A stretch of DNA of 64,000 nucleotides from Rotaria sordida (GCA_905250125.1 CAJNOL010000384.1:62001-126000), one strand, 5' to 3'. Positions 13,301-25,043 are shown, counted from the first letter of the stretch. Translations and numbers: made by a program. The notes: a model not told the origin generated them from the sequence alone.

Positions 13301-13889
13301 TTTGCTAATGATTCAACTTCATTTTTTAATTCTTCAATTTCAATAAGAAATGTTTTACTCTCCTTTTCATGTCTGTAGACAAAAGAAAAACAAAAAGAAA
13401 TTAGATTAAAAGATTAGAATGAAAAATTCAAACCTTGTTTTTCCTTTGCTTAATGCTTCAACTTGACTTGTTAATTCAGCTAATGCATCTTGAAAACGAC
13501 GACGAAGTGTATTTTGATTTTCATCACTTTCAGATGATTGAAGTTCAAATTTTTGACGTAACTCATGAATTTCTTGTCTTAAGCTAAAATTTTATAATTT
13601 TATTAATAATAACAAAAAAGAAATAAATAAAAGAAATATCTATTTCAAACAAACCGTTTATTAGTGTCGATTTCTCTATCACGTGCATTTGTAATTTCAT
13701 CTAATTGTTGTTCAATTTCATCAAAATCAATACGTAAATTTGTTAATTCTTTTTCTTGACGATATCGAACATCACGTTCAGTTTTTAATTCTTCTTCAAT
13801 ATCTCGTAAACGACTCTAAAAGATTATATTTATGAAGATCAATAAATTAATAAGAATTTTATACTTACAGCTAAAATAACTTCGGTCAT
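7313..13889 (-). CDS. paramyosin
   Basis: Fourteen exons: 13889-13869, 13815-13655, 13583-13434, 13372-13048, 12978-12782, 12700-12568, 12502-12286, 10252-10012, 9939-9662, 9600-9554, 9487-9308, 7974-7783, 7725-7506 and 7428-7313. All joins keep frame and give 825 residues. The protein is an uninterrupted heptad-repeat coiled coil with no motor domain. Its order of blocks follows paramyosin: RLRDIEEELKTERDVR near the N-terminus, a central DLEKKIAEKEEENEALR, and a C-terminal RRLERELEDAEQRAEV. Known role: the core rod of invertebrate thick filaments, packing with myosin heavy chain. Usual length is about 860-880; this copy lacks most of the non-helical N-terminal head, starting MTEVILA. An in-frame TAA lies just before the ATG, so this start is well supported, although an alternative upstream first exon cannot be excluded. 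Introns 7 and 11 are long (2033 and 1333 bp). Confidence 0.9.
7975..9307 (-). repeat. paramyosin intron 11 with a dispersed fold-back repeat
   Basis: A 1333 bp intron. Around 8845-9150 it holds a diverged inverted repeat; both arms carry 'AATAGAGCA'/'GATAGAGCA' and 'TAGAAYRTRYCAATAT'-type blocks. A related sequence lies near 430-600 in the same window, so this is a dispersed repeat family. The open frames inside show no coding bias. Confidence 0.5.
10253..12285 (-). other. paramyosin intron 7 (2033 bp), mostly unique sequence
   Basis: Bounded by GTACT at the donor and TTTAG at the acceptor. It contains a short TA dinucleotide run at about 11589-11604. A patch at about 11655-11860 is richer in CpG and includes a small hairpin CCGGCAAATACTGCCGG. 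There is no coding sequence I can support. Its size stands out against the other introns of the gene, so insertion of an old element is likely but not proven. Confidence 0.45.
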
Positions 13890-13900
13890 ATTTGATTATC
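13890..13900 (-). promoter_or_regulatory. splice-acceptor-like site just upstream of the paramyosin start
   Basis: Read on the minus strand, a T-rich tract ending CCTAG stands 10 nt before the ATG, with an in-frame TAA in between. It is either the 3' end of a 5'-UTR intron or a spliced-leader trans-splice acceptor. The same arrangement occurs before UPF1, the ARB2 gene and CHMP2B in this window. Confidence 0.55.
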
Positions 13901-15377
13901 TAGGAAAAAAACAAACAAGAAAATGAGATAAAATCAATGAGAAGAAAAATCCTATAGAACATTATACATTTGATAAGCTTTAAAAGACGAATATACATGC
14001 CTTTCGCGAATATCCTGTTGTATGGGATGTTGATCAGAAGTAAGTACATAAACATAATGTCTTCCCTACAACTGTTACTATCTGCAGCTTAGGGCAGAAA
14101 GCCGGTGTCTAACTCAAAGTTCTTTCGCTTAATCGTTTGAACTCCCTATACACATTAATTAATCGTATGTTAACCACAAGACTCGGTGTATATCAGAACG
14201 AACTCGGCATGCTATTAGACGGATGATTTGAGGTAAGCAGTCGTTAATGACTTCCGAAGGTTATTTCATGACCCTAATACTGAAGCTCAAGTACTGTACT
14301 TAGAGGGCACGCATCGAACAACATAGTCATAGTGGTTCTCTGGCTTTAAATACAATCGCTTATCTATAATACCGCATATAGCATCGGTTTTTGTGTATCA
14401 CTGTTCTTAGTCTACTACTAAAATTCCTTATCTCTGCCACTATTTGTAAATACTTCGTCTAAGATAAATATAAATTATATTGAAAGAAATCTATCGATAA
14501 TATGTATTTAATATTAAGAGAAAAATTAAGCTCGTACGAATTCATAATTTTTATTTTCTATTTGTTAAATATAAATTAAGAAAAATATTTCGTGCGTAAA
14601 TACTAAACGTATATGAAAAAAATATTTACAATTATCAAATATCATTTAATATTATAAAATGAAATAATTGAAATTTATAGAATTTCTTGCGAAAAAAAAA
14701 GTGATAAAGACATCATTATTACTAACATATAGACTCACTCTCATATTCCTATATGATATCTCAAAGAAAAATTGTTCAACTACTAAATGATTAATATGAA
14801 ACTCTCATAATATCATTCACTAATTAGAAACGTTGTAATCAAAAGAAAAATGATGAATATAATCGTTCATTTTCTTTTCATTACTTGTTGATTGTATTAA
14901 ATACCTTATATAGTCAAACGACAAAATGTTGTTGTTGTTATTGTATGGTGAGAAAGCCAAAGAACGACTATTTTAGTGTATCTTCCTATCGTTATCGTCA
15001 AGAAGAAAAAGAGAAAAACAGCCTATCTTAAATACATCGTTTGTACCATGTACATATATAGTTCTTTTTCTCGTTTGGTAAAAGCATACTGATGATCTAA
15101 TGTAGCATACAACAAATCGAGTGTTATCAATAACGGAGGAGGTTTTTCTTTTTCTATTCTAAGCAAATATGTTGTTTCTGCAACTCATCATTGTCATAAA
15201 CAACAACAACAAGGCGTTATTGCGGCCATTTATTCGATAGAAGAAAAAACAAAAAAAAAAGGTCTTAGTAATAATCCATGACCTTGAGAATCATTGTATT
15301 TATGAAATAAATAAAAAAAATCGTTCCAGAAAAAGGAAAAAGAAAAAAATATAATAAATAAATTTTTTATTTCTTTA
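13901..15377. other. intergenic; likely paramyosin upstream region
   Basis: No gene. The segment 13985-14345 is less AT-rich than its flanks. It ends near 14346-14355, where the minus strand reads TATTTAAA, a possible TATA box for a paramyosin leader exon. 14450-15000 is very AT-rich. The TATA assignment is speculative. Confidence 0.35.
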
Positions 15378-18181
15378 TTAGTCAACATCAAAAGCTGGAT
15401 AATAATTTTCTGCTTCGTTTTCATTTGTATTGTTATCATGATCGACAGGCTCATTAGAAGCTTGAACATCATTATTGTCGGATAAATCAGTTGATCCTTG
15501 AAGTGATACAGCTTCATAATAAGATTCAGGTGTTTCATCTTCTTTTGATTTAATCAGTTTCTGTTTATTAGTTTTATTCTGAATAATATACGATGTAAAA
15601 GTAAGGATATAAAAAAAGTCGATGCCTATCTCTGTTCAATAGAAGATTACTAAAAAAAAATTGTTTTTCTACGAATATATAGCATATTTTCTTCTCTTTC
15701 AAATTATATATAATCTATTTTTAAAATAGATTTATAAACGAAATAATGCAATAGCAAAAAGAGAAGTAGTCGTTAAAAAAAATCTGCATTTTTTTCTCTA
15801 GAAGAACGAGATAAAATATCGATCCTAATATATCTCGCCAATAAATATGTTCTGAGAAAAGAATTCTTTTATCATCCGATAGGGAATGTTCTTTCTCTGT
15901 CAAACCATATATGATTTCTATTTGTCACATGATCATAAAACGAGACAAGAAACAAAAAAAGATACTCTCACGCAATAAATTTTTCAATTTATAAATGAAT
16001 TCTTCAAAGATATCATGTAGACAACAGTTAATAGTAATTAACTGTCGTTATTTTTTAGAAGATACTTTTTACAAATTCATGAAAATCGAAATAGCTACTG
16101 TTTTACAAAATGTTTTTTGACTAGTTCATATAAAAATTGCAAATTTATCAGGCGAATATTTCCCTTTTTGTACTCGTCTCATTACATTTATGAATATATG
16201 ACAAATATAAACTGTACAATGTTCGAAAGAATAAAACGTTTCCTATTGACTGGTACAAAAAGAAACTATTCATTTCGAAACGTATTTATCAACAAAGAAA
16301 TATAAGGATCGATATTTTGTAGCGTTTTGTCTAAATCTTACCAAAATTGTGGGCTTATTTTCAAAGGCTACTTTTCTTTTCTATTGCGTTATTTTGTTTG
16401 TGTTATTAAAAAAATATACAATTCGAAAGAGAAGAAAAAAATTGATATATTTTCATAGAAAAAGTTTTCTTTCAGTAGTCTTCTATCGAAAAAGAAATAG
16501 AGATCGACTTTTTTTGTGCCATTACTTTAACATTGAATGTTTATAAAAAAAAACAAAATATTTTTCATTATTTATTTTAAATTTACCTTGCGAGGTGTTG
16601 CAGAAGGACTATCACTAGCATCAGATCGTAATTGTCGACCTGACAAAGTTGAATTTGTATTTGTTAAAGTATGTGTTATTTGTTGAATGTTTTTTTGATG
16701 TTTGATGACAGCTGGTTTTTTCCTTGATGGACCAGATTCTGATATACTATCATAAACAAGTGTAGCGCCTCCACCAATTAATTGTTTAACGACAGATTTG
16801 GTTGGAAGTGGTGGATAAGAATATTTTGGATAACTAACAGGTGGACTTATTTTGTTTCGTTGAATACGACTATTATTTATTGCCATTCGATTATTTAATT
16901 CTTCAGTACTAGCTGATCTTGTATTTAAAGTTGTTATTTCAGCTAATTAAATATATTATTTTAGAAATAAGAAAAAAAAATTTTTCTTTTTTTTTTCTTT
17001 ATTTTACTTGTTGAACGAATAGGTAACATTGGACGTGGTTGTTGATTTAAACGTTCACGAGAATCAGCAGCTTCTCTTTGATAATTTAGACTAGCTACCT
17101 ATTGGAGATGGATAGATAGATAGAAATATTATTTAATATTTTATTGTTGTCATTTACTCGACGGATGTTTGAAGAATTATCAAGTGGAAATTGTCTACGA
17201 TTTCTAGGACTAGCAGGCAGTGTATCATTAACCTTCATTCGATCAAAATTTTGTCTTATTTGTTTAACAAGTGGAGTAATTGGTCGATCATTAACAGTTT
17301 CATTCGATACTTGTGACGACAAATATGAGTTAAACTTCATGAAGGAGAAAAAAAACAATTATAAAAATGGTACTAAAAAATTTTATTTACTCCATTCATA
17401 TTTGAATTGGATCCTTGAAAGACAATATTAGTTGTATGTCGTCGTATAATATCACGTTTCTTTAATAAAAATAAAATACGTTATCAAGAAAAATTTATGA
17501 AGATTCTTCAAAAAAAATTTACTTGACGATCAGGACCAACTGTACCATTAAGTAGTTGAGGTAAACGTACTTCCCATTTTGATTTAGGTGTATTTGAAAT
17601 TACTTGTGATTGATAAATAGGTGTATTTGAAATTATTTGTGATTCATAAATAGGTGTATTTGAAATTACTTGTGATTGATAAGTAGGTATATTTGTAATT
17701 ACTTGTGATTGATAAGTAGGTGTATTTGAAATTATTTGTGATTCATAAATAGGTGTATTCGAAATTACTTGTGATTGATAAGTAGATGTATAAGATCTTC
17801 CAACTATATAACTAAATAAATTAAACATTACTGAAAAGATTTAATTGATTTTACTCGTAGGTCTTTCAATCGATGGTTGTCGACCCAAATACGATGGTGT
17901 TATTGGAACTGATGTTTGATATGCATCATCAGATTGTAAAGAACGAAGACTTGTGTCATAAAGTATTTTCCAATCTTTCAAAAAAAATAAAAGAAACCAA
18001 TAATTTTTAAAAATTCTATTTATTTAATTAAGTTACTCTGAAGTAAACTCGATGTACGATCATGTCCAGTATTATCTTGTTCATAACTATTATTTGAAGT
18101 CTTGTTTTTTGAAGGTGCAGTAGGTAATGATAAAACTGGTAAATCATCTTCATAATGGTCGTCATTATAATCGTAATCCAT
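15378..18181 (-). CDS. unrecognised 479-residue protein with 11-residue tandem repeats
   Basis: Eight exons: 18181-18037, 17974-17855, 17803-17523, 17459-17391, 17334-17158, 17098-17008, 16942-16587 and 15578-15378. They join in frame from ATG to TAA. I do not recognise the family. The N-terminus is acidic and tyrosine-rich (MDYDYNDDHYEDD). Residues about 96-161 are six copies of an 11-residue unit, consensus [TI]Y[QE]SQ[VI]ISNTP. The middle and C-terminal parts are Ser/Pro/Asn/Arg-rich with no predicted membrane segment or signal peptide, so the protein looks largely disordered. AATAAA overlaps the stop (minus strand, 15374-15379). The last intron (15579-16586) is about 1 kb and AT-rich. It lies 1.5 kb upstream of paramyosin on the same strand; nothing shows a functional link. 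Confidence 0.72.
17571..17768 (-). repeat. 33 bp in-frame tandem repeat, about six units
   Basis: The repeat lies inside exon 3 of the gene at 15378-18181. On the plus strand the unit reads roughly 'GGTGTATTTGAAATTACTTG' followed by 'TGATTGATAAGTA'. Copies alternate between two subtypes (encoding YQSQV and YESQI), which suggests the array grew partly by duplication of a 66 bp pair. The number of units is likely to vary between alleles. Confidence 0.8.
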
Positions 18182-19352
18182 TGAAAATAGTTTTCTATTT
18201 GAAGCTTCCTTTGTTGTTGATACTAGACGAAACTCAATGTATGTCGATAAAATTCTCCGTCTTTTAGTAAAAAAGAATCATGAGATATTAGATATAGAAA
18301 GTGTAACTATCTCCTCGTGGCAAGATAAAGATAAAAATATGACTTGAATCTTATTCTTCGGTAAACAAATGTGCATACAATATGAAATGTTGTAGAACAA
18401 ACATAGAAATTAGAATGTGAAACAAACCGAACTTCGTCATTTTAAGTTCGATGTAAAAAGTAATGCAAAAACCTATATTCTTGATATTATTTTAGTTAAA
18501 TTTAATATCGAGCCTAAACAACGCGAAGTTTCACAATGAATTTATCGATTTATAATTAAATAAGAATTTTGTATTCATATGATTTATTTATTTTTAATAG
18601 CAACATTTTACAAAAAGATATAAGAAGTGGAAACGACGATTATTTCATAGTGGAATTCTATAAGATTTCAGGAGACGTCATCTATACAAATGAGTTCTTG
18701 TTGATCTGCAAACTTGTATCCAAATTATGTTCCGTATTAACTCAAAACGAGAATAAGAAATATCTTGAAATCCAATTAGTAGTGTCATTTTTTTTTTGTT
18801 CGGTTCTTAAGAACGAGAGTGTGAAAAGGATTCATGTTCCTGAAAACGGAATCGCATTTCAAAATACGTTTTCTGTATTGCTCAAAGTTGTGAAACTTTT
18901 AAATAATTGTTATCACAAGTGTAAGGAACTGCTTTGTTTTCTTACTAACACTTACGTACTTTGCATGCCTTTTTCTTTTTTTTCTTCGGTGATCACACTT
19001 CGAAAGCGAAAAAACCGTTTCTTGGATGCTCTTCCGATACATCTCAAACTATGAGATAGCTCATCTAAACATGTACAAATCCAAAAACATATTGATTTTG
19101 GGATTTGGTCTTTAGTCTCTAAAAGAAGAAGCTCATCTAAGATACATTTTTAAGTAAATCTTTATAGATTATGTATAGGTTAATTTTTTCTGATAGAAAA
19201 GAAAGGGTTCTTTAAGAGAAAGTCAGACTAATTGTTTAATAAAAGGAATTTAAAACAGAACTCCGAGAAAAATGAATATTTTGACTTTCTGTAACATGGT
19301 TTACCATCAAGAAATAATTTATTAATATAAATACATATTTTTATTGTTTTAG
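18182..19352. other. intergenic, no supportable gene
   Basis: Contains a 161-codon open frame (18569-19054). It lacks the codon bias of the real exons nearby and matches nothing I recognise. The stretch is otherwise AT-rich. Part of 19230-19352 may be the decayed 5' portion of the hAT transposase that follows. Confidence 0.4.
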
Positions 19353-20267
19353 AATGTCCAAATAATGTATTGGTTAAGAAAGCTGCTGAACTTGCTATGC
19401 ATTTCAAATGATACAAGTTAAATCATTTATTAACTTTATCTTTAAAGCAAGAATGTGCAACTAGGTAGAACTCCATCCACAACATGCTAAATTCTATTGA
19501 TGTGAACTTTAAACGAATTAAAAATATTCTTCTGGAAAGAAAAGGTTATTCGAGTTATTTAAATAAAACTGATCAGATGTAGTTAAAGAGTGTTAGTGGC
19601 ATCTTTTCTTTTTTTAAGAACGCTAGCGACCAGAACTATCTTCGAATCAAGAACCTAGACTACAAATTGGTTTTAACCTGCATTAATAAATTGAAATCCT
19701 ATTGCAATGTTAAAATTGATGAATTACCAGTAATTAAAGATTTCACAAAAAAACCTATATTCGCATAAATGAAAGAAAAGGTTTGACTTACTCAGCTTCA
19801 CGATATAGCAACATTTCTTTATCCTGAAACAAAAACTTTATTAGTAAGTCTTATACAAAAAAACATTATATAATTTCACTCATTTGTTGGTTATATGAAT
19901 TTCATTTAATTATATCATCAAAAACAGGGAAATGATGCCCACAAAGCTACAAGGAATATAATGAAAACAAACAACATAATTGAAGAGGATGAAACTGCAA
20001 AATAAATTTCCTCAAAATTTGTCACTGCTAGTATACCAAGACAAGCATCGAAAAAAAAATAAGAAAAAAAAGGAGATAATTTTTCACAACATGATGTAAT
20101 GATAGAATTCGCTCAAGAAAGTCAACCTAAATCTAATGATAAAGAATATGGTGACAAAATTGATCGTTATATTATATCAAAATCAATTGTGAATAATGAA
20201 GAATCTGTATTTAGCTGTTAGAATAAATGGGCTGTCATATATGCAAAACTTAGTATTCTAACTGCAT
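19353..20267 (+). pseudogene. decayed hAT-family transposase (C-terminal half)
   Basis: One continuous plus-strand frame can be followed from just after a TTTTAG acceptor-like site, interrupted by at least eight stop codons. hAT landmarks survive: an ECPNNVLVKKAAELAMHF block; CATR-stop-NSIHNML, where the family has TRWNS (the Trp codon TGG has become TAG); LHDIATFLYPETK; and a C-terminal DKIDRYI ... WNKWAVIYAKLSIL that matches the hAT dimerisation region. A frame disturbance is likely between 19850 and 19930. The N-terminal BED finger and the first catalytic regions are missing or unrecognisable. Terminal repeats were not found. It is dead and clearly old. The family is assigned from remembered motifs. 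Confidence 0.72.
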
Positions 20268-22241
20268 ATATAACTTAATCTTTGTTTTTATATTATGATT
20301 GAAGAGTATTGTTTCGTATTTTAATCATTGTATTATTGAGAAGATGCTCATTTTTTCTTGTTAATATTACATTCTTTAAGTACATTCATTGTGGAATAAG
20401 ATTTTATGCTCTGACACTTTTTAAGAAACTCAATATATTCCTCTATTCTTACGTGTTTTTTATATAGTTTTTCTAAATTGTCAATAACAGCTGTAATTCT
20501 CTCTTCATAGAGGATTTTAAATTTATTTTTGTGGAAGAAGATCATAATTGTTAGTCATTAGTAACGTCACAAAAAGGAAAAAAGAATATTCTACAGTAGC
20601 TAGAAAGAGATTTTCAGTAGTAACTAACAATTATGACCCTCCTCAACAAAAATGAATGCTAGAAGTCTGTATACATCTTAGTCAATAAATTTTTCCTAAA
20701 AAAAAGTTAACTTCATTAGACTCTTAAGATGATTTCAACGTCACACTTTATAAGGACATGATAGCGAAGACGTTTCCTAGTCGACAAACTTTCAGGAATA
20801 AATTGAATGATGCCATATCCGAGTACTTTTTTGATCGGATAAACTATGACAAGTTCATTTTTCTACGCAGGTTCACATGCATACGAGAGAACCTATCGGT
20901 TGACATCTTTCAATCTCAATTGTCGGATGAAGTCATTGTTAACGTGTTGTGTTCTTTATGGATTCATCAGCTGGAAAAAATTCTATTTGGCATTTTTCAA
21001 TTTGATCAAAGGACTCGACAGGCAAAATCTTTGTGCATGCCAAAGAAAATGCCATTCTTTCATATAAAATACGTCTCAGAACAGGTGAATAAGAAGCGAT
21101 GTACAAATGGATGGTGCTGGCAGAATGTGAAAAACATTCCATTATGTTGGCAATAAAAAATAATGAAGTTAAGACTCTTCATTGACTATTGCTTTTAAAC
21201 TTTTGCAAAATTCAATTTCATTTACTTATTTCAGAAAAAATCTGCCACACCATCAATAAAGAAATATTTTTAAAGAGAGAACAGGCGTGTTTCACTCGTT
21301 CGATACTCAGTTAATAGAAATACATTTGCACGAATTCCCTAGTGAGCATAACTGAGCATCGTGAACACAGAAAAGAACTTTTCTTACCTGGACATATACC
21401 AATCGTTATATGTATTGTGAGTAACTGATTTTCAAGTTTTCACTCTCTAATTATGAAATAGTCACATTCGAAAGTCGTAAAACATGTTCATTCACTCCCA
21501 AAATATTCACAAGAGTCTATTCGACTGTGAGTAAGAAGAATCACATTGTGTGAGTATCACCAATAGAAGTTCACAGTCTTGTACAGGTGCTCGATAATGT
21601 TGCGCGAACGGAACGTCATATATTCAAATTCTCGCTGACATTCATAGTGATAATCATGAAGATTGATTGTGAGCTAATTTCAAAGTACATTGGATTGTCC
21701 TTGGATACTTTTCTATTTTGCTTCAATAGACGTTCTGATTCATATCTGCCTTATCTGTAACATGAGAATAAAATTACAAAGACACATAATAATTCAACTA
21801 CTTTCTTTCTCCATCATTATGGCACATTTCATAGAGCAATATGGCATCATTGATTTTTAGATTAAAGTTCAGATGTTAGGATAGTAGTGTACTAGACAGA
21901 TTGTCGCTGTTTCATTCTTTCAATAACACTAGCTCAAATCTATCTCACATTTTGTTTTGACATCCGAATGGTTTTACAAAATAATAACTTTCTGTCTAGT
22001 GCGAAAGTTTTGTACTTTATCATTTTTCAAGTCTAATTAGGTGTATATGCACAGGTGGTTGGATTAAATAGTTACACACCAACCGCCACACCTACATCTA
22101 GGAAACTACGGATTTCACGGTTCTCCTCTTCCTCTCTACTTATATATATTGGATTGATCTATGTAGTCAAAGATCTTCGAATGTGTCTCAGGATAATCAT
22201 CCATTCTTAACTAATTTTCATTATTCTAATATCTTTTGCTG
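20268..22241. other. decay zone between transposase relic and small ORF
   Basis: 20541-20636 is a short fold-back whose ends read CATAATTGTTAGT in opposite orientations; it may be the end of an element. An open frame of 132 codons (20758-21156), less AT-rich than its surroundings, could be a gene relic but matches nothing I know. The rest shows no structure. Confidence 0.4.
20541..20636. repeat. 96 bp fold-back with CATAATTGTTAGT arms
   Basis: ATCATAATTGTTAGTCATTAG at the left is mirrored by the reverse complement of CAGTAGTAACTAACAATTATGA at the right. It is a small non-coding inverted repeat. No convincing target duplication was found. Confidence 0.45.
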
Positions 22242-22526
22242 ATGGATTCTTTTAGAAGAATTACAAATTCAAAATATTACAGTTTTCTGGTGATGGAACG
22301 TCTGGATAATATCTATGAACGTAGTAAACGTATTGAAGAACTGCGTAGTCACGCGCTTGTATTAATGTACACTGATGGTCGACGATGCATTGATTTTGAT
22401 GCGATTGCGGTCAAGCATGTTGGCGACTTACGAGTTGAACTCGACGATCTGATGCGTACGCGCAGTGTCAGTATCAAACGATGTTATTCGCAGAGAGCAA
22501 CAGCAGACAATCAGTCTATTTCATAG
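22242..22526 (+). CDS. possible small gene or exon relic, 94 residues, unrecognised
   Basis: The frame from ATG at 22242 to TAG has clear coding-like composition: CGT/CGA arginine, GAT/GAA-rich codons and higher GC than its flanks. It encodes a charged, probably helical peptide (MERLDNIYERSKRIEELR near residue 18). There is no signal peptide or membrane segment. I do not recognise it. A real single-exon gene, one exon of a larger gene, and a relic of a mobile element are all possible. No polyA signal stands out just downstream. Confidence 0.4.
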   Translation: MDSFRRITNSKYYSFLVMERLDNIYERSKRIEELRSHALVLMYTDGRRCIDFDAIAVKHVGDLRVELDDLMRTRSVSIKRCYSQRATADNQSIS

Positions 22527-24218
22527 ATTGAAAAGATATGGTCTACAAGCGTAAAATTAATAAAAAGTAGTCTATCCATGTAATAGATCTCTTACCCATC
22601 ATTTGAGCCATATTTGTATTGCGTTTCTTATTTTGATTGACTAAAAAAAGTCAAAATAAAATAATGATTCTAGACAGTGTGAATCTTTTCTGATTACTTT
22701 GTTTCACTCTCCAAAGTAGGTTCTATTAGTCAACAGACTATTTTCGACAACAATAATCAGTTGATCGGTAGTAATGGTACAAATAGTTACAACAGTCATA
22801 TGACCTGTTGTCGAACGAGAGATATATGTCTCGTCAACTAGACAAAGTCGAATTTCCATCAAGCAAATTAAAAGTAGCGTGTCTAAATTCGATGTGAACC
22901 TCGTACATTCAAACACGAAATTTAGGTATCTCCAAGCAATGTACAATTTCTTTTTTGAAGATTGTGAAATCTGTGAATAAATGTTCAAAACAAGCTCCTT
23001 CAGGAAATCACCAGTTTCGGACTGTTGATTACGTTTTAAAACTCTCCTCAAGATATGTTTCTTTATAGAGTTGCGATGATTTGGGTCTAAGTATGAAAAA
23101 GATGTAGGCTTGAAGAATAGATTTTGAGAGAAAAACTGTACTTACTGGGACTCCATGTGACAATTTTCGATTTGTCATACAGTGTCATGCGTTAAATAAT
23201 TGTCTTCTTGGTCTATTGAGCAAAGTTAGAGAAAGAAATCAGGATGATTGTCACGGAGAAAATTTATTTTTCCACTATAAAACATCATTTAATTGACAAA
23301 AAGCGAATCGAATATTCTTCTTGACATCTAGATGGAATATACCGAGTGACAGAATATTGAAAACAGTGATTGTTTTCTGCATTCACAGCCAATTTATAGT
23401 TGATGCTCTTTCCATCCCATCATCAATTCATCGTATTTTATTCGATCGTTTCAAATAATCTCGTATGCCTTCATTTAGTCTCTTCGAAAGGACGCTCTAA
23501 TGCCAAAGTTATTCGTGAGTTAAATCTTCTTGAGTAACAGAGGTCGAAGAAAATACTTTATTACCTAACGATTGATTTTTGTATTGCTATTAAGTATGAA
23601 GTAAAAATATTGATTTGGTTTTTTCTGTATTGTATTGGATCGTTGGTATTCCTCAAGTTTTCACTAATGAAATGATCTGTACATTTATCTAATGTTAAGG
23701 AAGATGTTGTCATACTGTGTTTTTGAGCAGAAAGAAAGTTTGTGTTATGCTATAGAAACAAGCTAAATTGAAATTTATTACATAATTTTAGAATAGATTA
23801 CACAGATAATCGATTCATTGAAGATTTGCATCCTACACTAATGAAATGTCTGTATATCGTGAGAATTCTAGTTCTTTGTATTAAATAAGCGATACGATAG
23901 TTATGCTCATTAATATAATGCAACGAAAATACTAGCAATAGTGTCATCATTATCTTCATGGCTGACATGATTGGATAGAACGCATATTGTCAAAGGACGA
24001 GCTTCAACAGGCACGAATCCATTAGCTTGCCACAACAAGACTAATGATTAGAGGCATAAGACAAGGCATTGATCAGCAGTGATGACTGAACTTATTGTTA
24101 TTTTTTGCATCTGTCATCAATGGCAACAGTAGCTGAAAATTTATTTCATTGGCACATAAGTTCTGAGTGTTTTTTTTAGTTCAACAAGAACTCTATTTTT
24201 CAACAAAGATATGCAACA
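22527..24218. other. intergenic, no gene seen
   Basis: AT-rich. A 115-codon minus-strand frame at 22704-23051 has no coding bias. No repeat structure is obvious to me. Confidence 0.45.
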
Positions 24219-24552
24219 TCAATCAACTATATAATCGTCATTGTTTTCGACAACCTTAGCCCATCTTGCTGGCAATAGTTCAATTCCACGTTTGTAAAAA
24301 CTAACCGATTGTAATTCGAAAAAGGCAGTGAAGTCAGACTTTAGCTCATCGAAGTCTTCATAGTGTTTGTTGCACAGATGGTGATGAAGGGATCGAAACA
24401 GATGACAGTCGGATGGCGGAAGGTCCGGTATCCAAGGCTGGTGTGCAAGAACTTCCCATTCAAACTGTTCGATTTTTTGCTGAGTCAACTTTTCTACATG
24501 AGATCGACTGTTGTCATGGAGAAGGATGACGCCTTTTTGTAAAGAAATTCTT
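24219..24552 (-). pseudogene. mariner transposase, C-terminal fragment
   Basis: Minus strand, about 110 codons ending in a natural stop. It keeps the second and third catalytic acids of mariner: LLHDNSRSH and PDLPPSDCHLF, whose Asp residues are separated by exactly 34 residues (the mariner D34D spacing). The family C-terminus FYKRGIELLPARWAKVVE...DYIVD follows. The N-terminal DNA-binding domain and first catalytic Asp are absent: upstream of about 24552 the homology stops. This fragment cannot encode an active enzyme. No terminal repeats were recognised nearby. Confidence 0.88.
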
Positions 24553-24702
24553 ACACTGTACGATCGTGTAAGAAATTAGATTTGATTAATATTAGCTGTT
24601 CGACTTGAAGATCAAGGTATTATTTGAATTTTCTCGAATAATTATTTCTTTTCTTCTTTATGTAATAATGTATTCGAATAAAGTGGCTAAGAAGCACCGT
24701 GA

Positions 24703-24893
24703 TTAGATATGAGCAATATGATCTCGGTTTCGTCGCGAACAGAATCAATTTTTTCTCTTGACTGGGGCTGAGATCGGGACCGACTTTGTTTTGACCGGGA
24801 TCAATTTTTTTTTACATATGATGAACCGAGAGCGACACCAGGCCATTTTTGACAGGGATCGTAACCAAAATTGGTTGGTCCCGCTCATCACTA
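24703..24893. mobile_element. decayed hAT-type MITE
   Basis: The left end TAGATATGAGC and the reverse complement of the right end, TAGTGATGAGCGGGACC, resemble each other and known hAT ends. Flanking 8-mers ACCGTGAT and ATTGTGAT agree at 6 of 8 positions. Internal repeats of 'GATCGGGACC' and 'GACCGGGATC' type occur in both orientations. There is no coding sequence. Confidence 0.45.
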
Positions 24894-25043
24894 ATTGTGA
24901 TCCAGAAGTGTTAAACTTCAGCAAAATTCTTTTTGTTTTCATCTAATAGAGTTCATCGAGTTGTATAGAAAAAAATCATATTTTCAATATTTCAAAAATT
25001 CTTTTTTTTCATGAAAAGAAATTGTAAACACTGTTATATACTA

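Noticed and set aside
18569..19054. 161-codon plus-strand open frame
   Set aside because: Longest frame in its region, but with poor codon bias, many Phe/Cys/Leu/Ile from T-rich DNA, no acceptor/donor pattern and no recognisable homology. Treated as chance.
20758..21156. 132-codon plus-strand open frame, overlapped by frames on both strands
   Set aside because: The less AT-rich sequence gives long frames on both strands; no domain recognised. It may be a relic, but I cannot support a gene.
22704..23051. 115-codon minus-strand open frame
   Set aside because: No coding bias, no splice context and no recognisable motif.
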